Part shown: positions 1 through 9,972 of the stretch, in pieces
Layout: each line of letters begins with the position of its first letter
How positions within the stretch are numbered: the stretch's first letter is position 1
NCBI GenBank assembly: GCA_963716925.1
Contig: CAVQUX010000020.1
Span: forward strand, 119,486-183,485
DNA: 64,000 nucleotides
Reading direction: 5' to 3'
Source of the DNA: DAISKN01 sp963716925
Lineage (GTDB): Bacteria > Acidobacteriota > Vicinamibacteria > Marinacidobacterales > SMYC01
Position numbers and translations under genes: made by a program
Notes under the pieces: model-generated
Told to the model about the DNA's origin: nothing
Database searches by the model: none
Seen by the model: the letters and a program-made list of their open reading frames with translations, nothing else

Positions 1-7
1 GGCAATC

Positions 8-1405
<1,398 letters not shown>

Positions 1406-1420
1406 AATCCCCGCGGCAGC

Positions 1421-2725
1421 ATGCTCACCTTGATTCTCGGGCTCTTCCGCAGGAAGAGCCCACCCAAGAGTCTTCTCGAAGTCGCGTTCCAGGGCGACCT
1501 CGAGGCGGTGCGCGAGAAGATTCTCGCCGGTGCTCCCGTCGAGGAGCGCGGCCCGCAGGGAGCGACCGCCCTCATGCTCGCCTGCCAGGAAGGCCACACG
1601 GCCGTGGCGAGCGAGCTCCTCACGGCCGGAGCGAACGCCAACGCGCGGAATGCCCTCGGAGTCACCCCCATGGGTCTCGCAGCCTTCGGCGGGCACGAGG
1701 AGACGCTTCGGACGCTCCTTTCCGCCGGCGGAGCCCTCGAGTCCAAGGATCGCAAGTCGGGGACCCCGCTCATGATCGCCTGTGAGAACGGGCGCCTCTC
1801 CGCGGCGCGTTTGCTCCTCGACAGAGGCGCGAGCCCGACGGCGGTCAACGACGACGGCCACACCGCGCTTTCCCTGGCGGTGAAGTCCTCGAAAGTCGAG
1901 ATCCTCGAGCTCCTCTTCGAGCGCGAGGTCTCCCCCGATACTCCCGATCGCGACGGCACCCGGGCGCTCATGCTCGCGGCCGAGGCCTCCGACCTCGACC
2001 TGGCGAAGCGGCTCCTCGACGCCGGCGCGGCCGTCGACGCCCGCAGGGCCGACGGCGCGACCGCTCTCCTCATCGCGAGCTCCGTCGGAAAATCGACGAT
2101 GGTCGAGCTCCTTCTCGAGGCGGGCGCCGATCCCGGGGCCAAAGACACCCACGGGCTCACGCCGTTTCTCAAGAGCGCGATGTACGGTTATCTCGAGATC
2201 GCGGAGAAGCTCCTCGCCCGCGGAGCCGGGATCGATGAGGCCGATAATCTCGGCCGCACCGCTTTGATCCTCGCCGCGACCGGAGGTCATTTCGAGCTCG
2301 CGCGGTTTCTGCTTTCGCGCGGCGCCGCCTGCGACCGGAAGGCGGAGAACGGGACGACCGCCCTCATGGCCGTGGCCCACGGGGGCTACCGTCTCCTGGT
2401 CGAGCTCCTGCTCGAGCACGGCGCGTCGGTCGACCTGCGCAACCTGGAGGGCGAGACCGCTCTCCTGAAGGCGGCGGAGGAAGGACAGGTGGAGATCGTC
2501 CGGCTCCTGGCCGCCGCTTCCGCCGACGTCCACGCTGCCGACCAACGCGGACGAACCGCGCTCGCCGTCGCGGCCGAGCGCGCTTACATCGACCTCATCG
2601 AGATTCTCTCGACTCTCGGCGCCGGTCTCGATCCGGAGAACGCGCGTCGCCTCGTCGAGAACGCGGAACGGAACGGATGGACCGAAGTCGTCGAGGTCCT
2701 TCGCCGGATTCCTGAAAGGAGCTGA
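1421..2725 (+). CDS. Ankyrin-repeat protein (about 12 repeats)
   Basis: A 434-residue protein built almost wholly of ankyrin repeats. I count about twelve consecutive ~33-residue units with the TALxLAxxxGHxxxxxLLLxxGA pattern, from residue ~18 to ~420. It begins with a short hydrophobic and basic stretch (MLTLILGLFRRKS) that is too short for a clear signal peptide, so the location is uncertain. Ankyrin arrays bind protein partners and have no catalytic residues. It lies between the sigma-54 regulator and the M28 peptidase with gaps of 15 and 7 bp, which implies one operon. The partner is unknown. Confidence 0.92.
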   Translation: MLTLILGLFRRKSPPKSLLEVAFQGDLEAVREKILAGAPVEERGPQGATALMLACQEGHTAVASELLTAGANANARNALGVTPMGLAAFGGHEETLRTLLSAGGALESKDRKSGTPLMIACENGRLSAARLLLDRGASPTAVNDDGHTALSLAVKSSKVEILELLFEREVSPDTPDRDGTRALMLAAEASDLDLAKRLLDAGAAVDARRADGATALLIASSVGKSTMVELLLEAGADPGAKDTHGLTPFLKSAMYGYLEIAEKLLARGAGIDEADNLGRTALILAATGGHFELARFLLSRGAACDRKAENGTTALMAVAHGGYRLLVELLLEHGASVDLRNLEGETALLKAAEEGQVEIVRLLAAASADVHAADQRGRTALAVAAERAYIDLIEILSTLGAGLDPENARRLVENAERNGWTEVVEVLRRIPERS

Positions 2726-2732
2726 GAACGAA

Positions 2733-4916
2733 ATGGCCCTGCCGTACCGGAACGCATTCATGGCGGTTTGCGTTTGCCTGCTCGCATCCCGCGGCTACGC
2801 CGGAGAGTCGGAGCCGGACCTCAAGGGGTTCCTCCCCGACGAAATCGCCGCGGCCCGCGAATGGGAAGAGCGTTTCCGCGCGATCCCCAGTCCGGAAAAC
2901 CTGCGCGAATACATGCGGTTCATCACCGAGGAGCCGCACATCGCCGGTCTTCCCGGAAGCAAGAGAGTGGCCGACTACATCCTCTCCAAGTTCCAATCCT
3001 TCGGGCTGAACGCCTGGATCGAGGAGACCCAGGCCCTGATGCCGCTTCCCACCGAGAGGCGCCTGGAGCTCGTGGCCCCCGAGTCCTATGTGGCGAAGCT
3101 CGAAGAGCCGGCGCTCGCGGAAGACAAGGACTCCGCCGATCCCGGGCAGCTTCCGACGTACAACGCCTACGCCGGCGAGGGGGACGTCGAGGCCCAGGTC
3201 GTCTACGTTAACTACGGGACGCCGGAGGATTACAAAGAGCTGGACAAGATGGGCATCGACGTCCGAGGGAAGATTGCCATCGCCCGCTACGGCCGGAGCT
3301 GGCGCGGCATCAAGGCGAAGCTCGCCCAGAGCCGGGGAGCGGTCGGCTGTCTCATCTATTCGGATCCCCGCGACGACGGCTACTTCGAGGGAATGACCTA
3401 TCCCGAGGGGCCTTTCCGCCCCGAGCATGGGGTTCAGCGCGGCAGCATCATGGACATGCCCGTCCACCCCGGGGACCCGCTGAGCCCCGGGTTCGGCGCC
3501 AAGACGGATCAGCCCCGTCTCGCGATGGCAGACGCGAAGACGGTGATGAAGATTCCCGTTCTTCCCATCTCGTACGGAGACGCGCTCCCGTTTCTCAAGA
3601 ACCTGCGAGGGAAGGTCGCCCCCGAAGAGTGGAGGGGTGCTTTGCCGATCACCTATCACATCGGCCCCGGACCGGCGAAAGCCCGCCTCAAGCTCGCGCT
3701 CGAATGGAAGACCCGCCCGCTCTACAACGTGATCGCGAAGATCGACGGGAGCTTGTTTCCCGACGAGTGGATCGTTCACGGAAACCATCACGACGCCTGG
3801 AACAACGGCGCCGACGATCCCACCAGCGGCAACGTCGCCCTGATGGAGACCGCCCGGGGCTTCGCGGAGATCGTGAAGCAGGGATGGAAGCCGAAGCGGA
3901 CGATCGTCTTCGCTTCCTGGGACGGCGAGGAATGGGGTCTCCTGGGCTCGACGGAGTGGGCGGAGACCCACAAGACCGAGCTCATGGACAAGGGAGTGGT
4001 GTACATCAACAGCGACAGCTCGGGAAAGGGCTGGCTGGGAATGCAGGGAAGCCACACCCTCCAGGATCTACTCAATGACGTCGCCCGGACCGTTCAGGAT
4101 CCCGTGCGCGGCGTGAGCCTCTTCGAGGCGGCGCGGGCCCGCGCCCTGGAGCGGGCGAACGACGAGGAGCGCGCCGAGATCGAGAAGAGCGAAGACCTGC
4201 GCATCGGGGCGCTCGGCTCGGGATCGGACTACACCGCGTTTCTCGACCACCTGACGATGGCGTCCCTCAACCTCGGATTCGGAGGAGAGAGCGATGGCGG
4301 CATCTACCATTCGAACTATGACTCGTTCGATTGGTACACGCGATTCTCGGACGGCGACTTCGTCTATGGCCGAGCGCTCTCGCAGGTCATCGGGACCACC
4401 ATGATGAGGCTCGCGAACGCCACCATCCTTCCGTTCAACTTCGTCGATCTCGCGGACACCATGGACCGCTACGTGGTCGAGATCGAAAAGACCCGGGAGA
4501 AGACCAAGGACGCCCCGGAGGTCGATCTCGCGCCGGTGAAGACCGCGATCGGAAAGCTCCGGGAAGCGGGACAGGCTTACCAGGCCGCTCTCGGCGCTCT
4601 TTCGAACGTGAGCACCCAGGCGCTCGAAGCGCAGCCGGAGCTCAAGAACCTCAACCGGCTTCTGTACTCCTCGGAGAGGCGCCTCGCCCATGACGAAGGT
4701 CTTCCCAAGCGGGAATGGTTCCGCCACCAGATCTACGCGCCCGGCCTCTACACCGGCTATGGGGTCAAGACGATTCCCGGCATTCGGGAAGGGATCGAAG
4801 AGGCGGCCTGGGAGGAGGCGAAGTACTACGTGAAAGTCGTCTCCGACGTCGTGGGCTCGCTGGTGAAGCAGGTGGAGGAGGCCAGGACTCTGGTGGACGC
4901 TCTCGGTCGACAATGA
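2733..4916 (+). CDS. Secreted M28 family zinc peptidase (glutamate carboxypeptidase II-like)
   Basis: A 727-residue exopeptidase of the M28 family with the PSMA/transferrin-receptor-like layout. An N-terminal signal peptide (~1-23) is followed by a protease-associated insert (~170-260), the M28 catalytic domain (~330-560) and a C-terminal helical dimerisation-like domain. Zinc and catalytic residues are visible: His352 in GNHHDAW, Asp362 in GADDP, the Glu pair in WDGEEWG, Asp in INSDSSG and a late His in YHSNYDS. The ribosome site AAGGAG lies inside the end of the ankyrin gene, 7 bp upstream of the intergenic gap, which supports the start and cotranscription. It probably trims extracellular peptides; the exact substrate cannot be read from sequence. 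Confidence 0.93.
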   Translation: MALPYRNAFMAVCVCLLASRGYAGESEPDLKGFLPDEIAAAREWEERFRAIPSPENLREYMRFITEEPHIAGLPGSKRVADYILSKFQSFGLNAWIEETQALMPLPTERRLELVAPESYVAKLEEPALAEDKDSADPGQLPTYNAYAGEGDVEAQVVYVNYGTPEDYKELDKMGIDVRGKIAIARYGRSWRGIKAKLAQSRGAVGCLIYSDPRDDGYFEGMTYPEGPFRPEHGVQRGSIMDMPVHPGDPLSPGFGAKTDQPRLAMADAKTVMKIPVLPISYGDALPFLKNLRGKVAPEEWRGALPITYHIGPGPAKARLKLALEWKTRPLYNVIAKIDGSLFPDEWIVHGNHHDAWNNGADDPTSGNVALMETARGFAEIVKQGWKPKRTIVFASWDGEEWGLLGSTEWAETHKTELMDKGVVYINSDSSGKGWLGMQGSHTLQDLLNDVARTVQDPVRGVSLFEAARARALERANDEERAEIEKSEDLRIGALGSGSDYTAFLDHLTMASLNLGFGGESDGGIYHSNYDSFDWYTRFSDGDFVYGRALSQVIGTTMMRLANATILPFNFVDLADTMDRYVVEIEKTREKTKDAPEVDLAPVKTAIGKLREAGQAYQAALGALSNVSTQALEAQPELKNLNRLLYSSERRLAHDEGLPKREWFRHQIYAPGLYTGYGVKTIPGIREGIEEAAWEEAKYYVKVVSDVVGSLVKQVEEARTLVDALGRQ

Positions 4917-5097
4917 CAGAATCGCCGCCCATCGGGAGGGTGTCCGCTTCCATCCGAGAACGTGGAGATCGACTCGTGAGGCCATTTGGTCTGGTGGACC
5001 GTGGATCGCGCCGTCAGCGAGAAAGACCCCTGGAGCGTGAGGTAGTCGATATCCCCGTCGGCGGCGGCATGGAATAGTCTTCCCCCGGGAGGAACCC

Positions 5098-6962
5098 ATG
5101 AGAACCTCACTCGAGCTGGTCGCGATCACGCTCCCCGCCATCCTGTGCTCGATTCTCGGGGACGCCCATTCGCAAGTCGGGGGGACCGCCGCGCCAGGCG
5201 CGGAATCCGCGCCGGCCGCACTCCATGGCTCCCGCCCCAACATCCTCGTCGTCATGGCCGACGACCTCGACCTGACGTCGATGCAGGTCTTGCTGGAGCA
5301 GGACCTGATGCCCAACCTCGAGCACTACGTCTACGACCAGGGGACGAGCTTCTCCGAGTCGTTCGTGACCAACGCAATCTGCTGCCCCTCCCGGGCGACG
5401 TTTCTGACGGGGCAGTACTCCCACAACCACCGGACCTTCTCGAACACGCTCGTGAACGGCGCCGTTCTCGCCTTCGACGACGACGAGACACTCGGGACGT
5501 GGCTGCAGGCGGCAGGCTATCGGACGGGGCACGTGGGAAAGTACCTCAACGGCTACGGCATTCTCCGGACCCTGGATGGGAGCCCGAACCTCCGTGCGTG
5601 GGTACGGGAGCAGATCGCGGCGCACCGGCCCGACGCCGTCGAAGGCCTGGAGCCCGGCTATGTTCCCCCGGGCTGGAGCAGCTGGTACGGACTCATCGAT
5701 CTATCCACCTACTGCGTCTTCGACTACGCGTTGAACGAGAACGGCAAGGTGCGAACCTACTACAGGGATGGCCGAATCCTCGAGGACGGCCGCATCGTTC
5801 AGGAAGCAAACGGCGGTACGACCGAGCACTATCAGACCGACGTTCTCGCCGACAAGGCGGTCGAGTTCCTGGAAGACCATTGGTCCCGCGGCGACGCCGC
5901 GCCGTTCTTTCTATCCGTGATGCCGCTGGCCCCGCACGTCGAGGGATGCGAAGGAAAAGATCCCGAGATTCCGGATCTGGATCCGCTCGTCTACAAGGAC
6001 CAGTTCAAGGCGATCATTCGTCCCGCACCCCGCCACCGCGCCTGGATCGATTCGCTCGAGGTGCTGGCGCGCTCGGTGCTGCCGGGCCGCCTCTCGTACA
6101 ACGAAGCCTCGCTCGAGGACAAGCCCCGGATCGTCAGCGCGCGTCTCGACCTCCTGCTGCCGGGCGAGGAAGACGCCCTCTTCGCTCAGTTCGGACACCG
6201 GCTGGCGTCGATGATGGCCGTGGACGACCTGCTCGGCCGGCTCATACGCGCGCTTGAGGAGCGGGGCGAGCTGGAACGGACCTTCATCCTGTTCACGTCG
6301 GATAACGGCTGGTTCTACGGAGAGCATCGACTGTCGTCCAAGGGCCTGGCCTACGAGGAGGCCATCCGCGTACCGCTCTTCGTTCGGATCCCGGGGCGTT
6401 TCGAGCCGAGAGTGGAGCCGCGCATCGCGCTGAACAACGATCTCGCGCCGACCCTCCTCGACCTCGCCGCCGGCACTTCGACCCTCCCGCTCGACGGGCG
6501 CTCGCTCCTGCCTCTCCTGGAAGGATCCCCCCCGTCTGGAGGGAGCGTTTCGTGGTCGAGCACTTCAGCGGATTCAAGCCTGGAAACCGTCTCCGGCCCG
6601 TCGACCCGGTCAACGTCTTCGGGATTCGCACGGCGGCTACGAGCGCGCTCCCGAACCGCGCCTACGTCGAGTACTTCGGAGGCATCCAGCTTCAGGACGG
6701 CTACCGCCGTTCGCTCCCCAACACGCTCCCGGGTTTCCTGTGGCAGGATCCGCCGCGCGCGCGGGAGCTCTATTCGCTCGACGAAGACCCTTACCAGCTC
6801 GACAACCGCTGGCCCCGGGGGTCCTCCGGAGTCGAGGGGCGCGAGATCCGCGAGGAAGCCGCAACCCTGCAGCACTGGATGACCGGGCTCCTCGCCTGCT
6901 CCGGAATCGATTGTCAGGTCCTCGAGAATCCCACTCCGGTGGACGCCCTCGGTCGGCGTTGA
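5098..6962 (+). CDS. Secreted sulfatase (N-acetylglucosamine-6-sulfatase-like), frameshifted
   Basis: A type I formylglycine sulfatase. After a signal peptide come the metal-binding NILVVMADDLD and the formylglycine motif in AICCPSRATFLTG, where the second Cys is the modified residue. The reading frame breaks at a run of seven C (6527-6533). Upstream the protein runs from 5098 in one frame; downstream the authentic C-terminus (VWRERFVVEHFSG onward, then YVEYFGG, ELYSLDEDPYQLDN) is in another. Adding one base in the C run restores a 621-residue protein of normal sulfatase length. The ribosome site GGGAGGA precedes the ATG. A homopolymer sequencing error is the likeliest cause. The substrate is probably a sulfated glycan (inference). 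Confidence 0.88.
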
Positions 6963-6976
6963 CCGGCTGAAATCAC

Positions 6977-6993
6977 CGCCAACTTGGCGCTTT
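6977..6993. terminator. Small hairpin between convergent genes
   Basis: Between the convergent sulfatase and S10 peptidase genes there is a short perfect stem, CGCCA-ACT-TGGCG, followed on the + strand by CTTT. It overlaps the S10 stop codon. The stem is only five pairs and the T tract is poor, so terminator function is tentative. Confidence 0.3.
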
Positions 6994-8473
6994 AAGGATC
7001 TCCATCGAGGAGGAACTCGCGCACGTCGCGAAGGAGCGCGGCTCTCGACGGGTCGTGCAGGTACATCATGTGTCCGGCCTCGTAGTACCTGAACCGGATC
7101 CGCTCGGGCACGACGCCGTCCTCGGCGAGTGCGTTCTCGGCGCCGAAGAACGGCGTCGCAAAATCGTAATATCCACTCGGAACGAGGATCCTCAAGTCTT
7201 TGTTCTTCCTCATGGCGCGGCCGAGGTAGGGGACGACGTTCACGAAGCGGCCGCCGTTCGGGGCGCGGTCGGTGAGAAGCCAGTTCCAGTTGCTCGACGC
7301 TTCCCTGCCCGACGTCGCATAGGGGCGCTCCATGGCCACTCCGAAATAGTCCTTCATGTGGGAGTTGATGGCGGAGGTATAGGCGCTTCCGATCGAGTCG
7401 CTCGCGGGGTCCGACTCGTAGCTCTCGGCCACGACGTCGGGCTCGATTCCGACGTAGCGCCCGTCGAGCCGGCCCACGACGACCCGCTCGTCGCGGAGGA
7501 GCTCCTTGAAGAAGCGAGACACCGGAACGCGAAGGTTCGCTTTGTCCAGGTAGTCTTCGTCGAGACCGGTGTAGCGCGCGAGCCTCGCCAGAATCTGCTT
7601 GCGTTCGTCCGCAGGGAGTCGGCTTCCGGCGATGAGCGCAAGGGCGTAGTCGTTCCGGGCGAAGTGGCGTACTTCCTCTAGAAAGGGCGCGATCTCCGCC
7701 GGCCGGTTCTCGAGCTTCTGGTGATACCAGGCGGTCGCGGCGTACGTGGGAAGAAACGAGACGTAGCCCATGATGCTTCCGTCGGAGAAGCGCGAGTTCT
7801 GGTAGTCGAGCACGGCGGAAATCAGAATGATGCCGTTGAGGGAGATATCTCGTCGACCGAGCTCGTCGGCGAGAACGGCGGATCGAGGTGTTCCGTAGCT
7901 CTCCCCCACGATGAACTTGGATGAGTTCCAACGACCGTTCTCGGTAATCCAGGTCTGGATGAAATCGGCGATCGACCGCGCATCTTCGATCACGCCCCAG
8001 AACTTCTTGGGGTCGGCCCCGGGGAGAGCCTGGCTGAAGCCCGTGCCCACCGGATCGATGAAGACGAGGTCGGTGATGTCGAGAAGAGTATCGGGGTTGT
8101 CGACGACGGGATAAGGGGGAGCGCCTTCATCGGTCGGCTCGCTCGAAATGGCCACCCGGCGCGGTCCGAACGCCCCCATATGAAGCCAGAGGGACGCCGA
8201 GCCCGGCCCCCCGTTGTAGAGAAACGTCACCGGGCGGGTGGAGGCGTCGTCGATGCCCTTCTTGGTGTAGGCCCAGGTGAAGAAGCTCGCCACGGGCTTC
8301 CCCTCGGCGTCCCGGACATAGGTCTCGCCCGCCCGTGCTGTAATGGCGACCATCTGCCCCTGGGCGCGAACGGTGTGCTCCGAAACGAAGCTCTTCGGCT
8401 CGGGGAGAGGCTTCTCCTCCGCCGGCGCCTGGGGAGCCGCGACGAAGAGCACGAGAGCCAACAGGTTCGCCAT
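6992..8473 (-). CDS. Secreted S10 family serine carboxypeptidase-like protein
   Basis: A 493-residue alpha/beta-hydrolase peptidase of family S10. The nucleophile motif GESYG, a late Asp (SGYYDFATPF) and the catalytic His (YEAGHMMYLH) are all present, as is the N-terminal oxyanion region FLYNGGPGSAS. An upstream in-frame extension to 8551 exists, but I place the start at 8473. There an AGGAGG site stands nine bases before the ATG, and the protein then begins with a clean signal peptide (MANLLALVLFVAAPQAPA). It is probably exported to the periplasm and removes C-terminal residues from peptides. The 257 bp upstream, before msrA, leave room for its own promoter. Confidence 0.92.
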   Translation of the reverse strand: MANLLALVLFVAAPQAPAEEKPLPEPKSFVSEHTVRAQGQMVAITARAGETYVRDAEGKPVASFFTWAYTKKGIDDASTRPVTFLYNGGPGSASLWLHMGAFGPRRVAISSEPTDEGAPPYPVVDNPDTLLDITDLVFIDPVGTGFSQALPGADPKKFWGVIEDARSIADFIQTWITENGRWNSSKFIVGESYGTPRSAVLADELGRRDISLNGIILISAVLDYQNSRFSDGSIMGYVSFLPTYAATAWYHQKLENRPAEIAPFLEEVRHFARNDYALALIAGSRLPADERKQILARLARYTGLDEDYLDKANLRVPVSRFFKELLRDERVVVGRLDGRYVGIEPDVVAESYESDPASDSIGSAYTSAINSHMKDYFGVAMERPYATSGREASSNWNWLLTDRAPNGGRFVNVVPYLGRAMRKNKDLRILVPSGYYDFATPFFGAENALAEDGVVPERIRFRYYEAGHMMYLHDPSRAALLRDVREFLLDGDP

Positions 8474-8730
8474 CGTCACAATCCTCCTCGTTTCTTTCTC
8501 GCGACATTCCGGAACTCGCGTCAGAAGGAGAGTTTCGTAATCGTACCCCACAACCCCGTTCCCGCGAAGGAGGGGGATCGACGCTTGGTGCTACAAGGGG
8601 CGGTCTCTACGCCGGTCCCCGCGCCCTCGTAAATGGCGCTCGGGCTTCATCGGCATCGTCCCGGTGCGTCAGGCTACTCGGCGAGCGGCCCGACGGCAGA
8701 CGCGACCCGCCCCCAGCTCGGGCGCCCGAT

Positions 8731-9372
8731 CTACGTCTCGACGGCGAGGCCCACCGGACAGCTCACTCCCGTCCCTCCATGGCCGCAATAGCCTCCGGGG
8801 TTCTTCGAGAGGTACTGCTGGTGGTAGTCCTCGGCGTAGTAGAACTCCGGAGCATCGAGAATCTCCGTGGTGATCGGACCGAAGCCTTCGGCCTGCAGCC
8901 GTTTCTGGTACAGGTCGCGCGAGGCCTCGGCGAGCTTCTTCTGCTCCGGGCTGAAGGTGTAGATGCCCGACCGGTACTGCGTACCGGCGTCGGCCCCCTG
9001 GCGCATGCCCTGCGTCGGATCGTGATTCTCCCAGAAGACCTTCAGGAGGCTCTCGTACGAGATTCGCTTCGGATCGAAAACGACCAGAACGACTTCGTTG
9101 TGACCCGTGAGACCGGTGCAGACCTCGCGGTAATTGGGATTCGGAGTCAATCCCGCCGCGTAGCCGACGGCGGTGGTATGAACTCCCGGGAGCGTCCAGA
9201 ACGCTTTCTCCGCCCCCCAGAAGCAGCCCATTCCGAATATCGCCCTTTCCGTCCCTTCCGGAAACGGAGGTGCGAGGGACGCCCGCAGCACATGGTGCCG
9301 CGCGGTCACCGGCATCTTCTCCGATCGACCAGGAAGCGCTTCCGCGGCGGTAGGAATCTCGAGTCTCTTCAT
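8731..9372 (-). CDS. msrA: Peptide-methionine (S)-S-oxide reductase MsrA
   Basis: A 213-residue enzyme reducing methionine-S-sulfoxide in proteins. The catalytic motif GCFWGAEK (about residues 49-56) is intact, with downstream signatures YRSGIYTF and YHQQYL. C-terminal GYCGHGG and SCPVG provide candidate resolving cysteines. The first ~45 residues extend beyond the core but show no clear signal peptide. It is the last gene of the leftward run beginning with the glycosyltransferase at 17856, 59 bp after the TerB-like gene. Confidence 0.95.
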   Translation of the reverse strand: MKRLEIPTAAEALPGRSEKMPVTARHHVLRASLAPPFPEGTERAIFGMGCFWGAEKAFWTLPGVHTTAVGYAAGLTPNPNYREVCTGLTGHNEVVLVVFDPKRISYESLLKVFWENHDPTQGMRQGADAGTQYRSGIYTFSPEQKKLAEASRDLYQKRLQAEGFGPITTEILDAPEFYYAEDYHQQYLSKNPGGYCGHGGTGVSCPVGLAVET

Positions 9373-9431
9373 GGCGAGAGTCTCGCGCGAGAGCGACGCG
9401 AGCGCAAATCCCGACCGCTGACGGCCGGCCG

Positions 9432-9929
9432 CTACCGAAAGCTGTCGCGCGCCCTGATCTTGGCGTCGAGGAAGTCGGCGAGGGGAACTTTGAGAAGATC
9501 GGAGATCTTCCGCACGACGTACTCCTCGCTGGCGACGAGCTGGGCGTCGGCGAAGACCACCTGCCAGAGATGCTGCACCAGCGCCTTTTTCTGGTCCGTG
9601 GTGTAGCTGGCATCGATGAGTCCCGTGAACTCGTACAGTCTTCGGGACTGCCTCACTTCCTCCTCGGCGAATCGGATCACGGTCACCGCTTCGTCCTCGG
9701 TGAGGCCCATCATGCGCCGCACGGCGCCGAGGATGGCGTTGAACTCATCGGCGCGGAGATCGAAGTCGCAGCGGGCGGCTTCCATCAGGAGCACCGCTGT
9801 CGCCAGCTGGAGCTGGCGATCGGTGACGCGACTCCCCTCGGGTTTCAGCTTCCGCTCGAAGAAGACATGGATGGTCTCCGACAGCGACGCCTCCAGCTCG
9901 GCGCGGAGCGCGGGCGACAGGATCTCCAT
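9432..9929 (-). CDS. TerB-like (tellurite-resistance fold) protein
   Basis: A 165-residue all-helical protein resembling the TerB/DjlA-type fold. The pattern is a DRQLQLATAVLLMEAARCDF helix, an acidic segment with spaced Asp/Glu, GLTEDEA, and a second half with DQKKALVQHLWQVVFAD followed by EEYVVRKISDLL. Such domains bind metal ions or act as scaffolds and often occur without tellurite genes. No other ter gene is present here, so tellurite resistance is not implied. It lies between the ABC permease (43 bp upstream) and msrA. Confidence 0.82.
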   Translation of the reverse strand: MEILSPALRAELEASLSETIHVFFERKLKPEGSRVTDRQLQLATAVLLMEAARCDFDLRADEFNAILGAVRRMMGLTEDEAVTVIRFAEEEVRQSRRLYEFTGLIDASYTTDQKKALVQHLWQVVFADAQLVASEEYVVRKISDLLKVPLADFLDAKIRARDSFR

Positions 9930-9972
9930 CTCCTAAATTGTCCGGCCGCGCTCCCGCGGCGTCAACCAGACG

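Noticed and set aside
9432..9929. Tellurite resistance locus
   Set aside because: Only a TerB-like fold occurs; no terC, terD or terZ neighbours.
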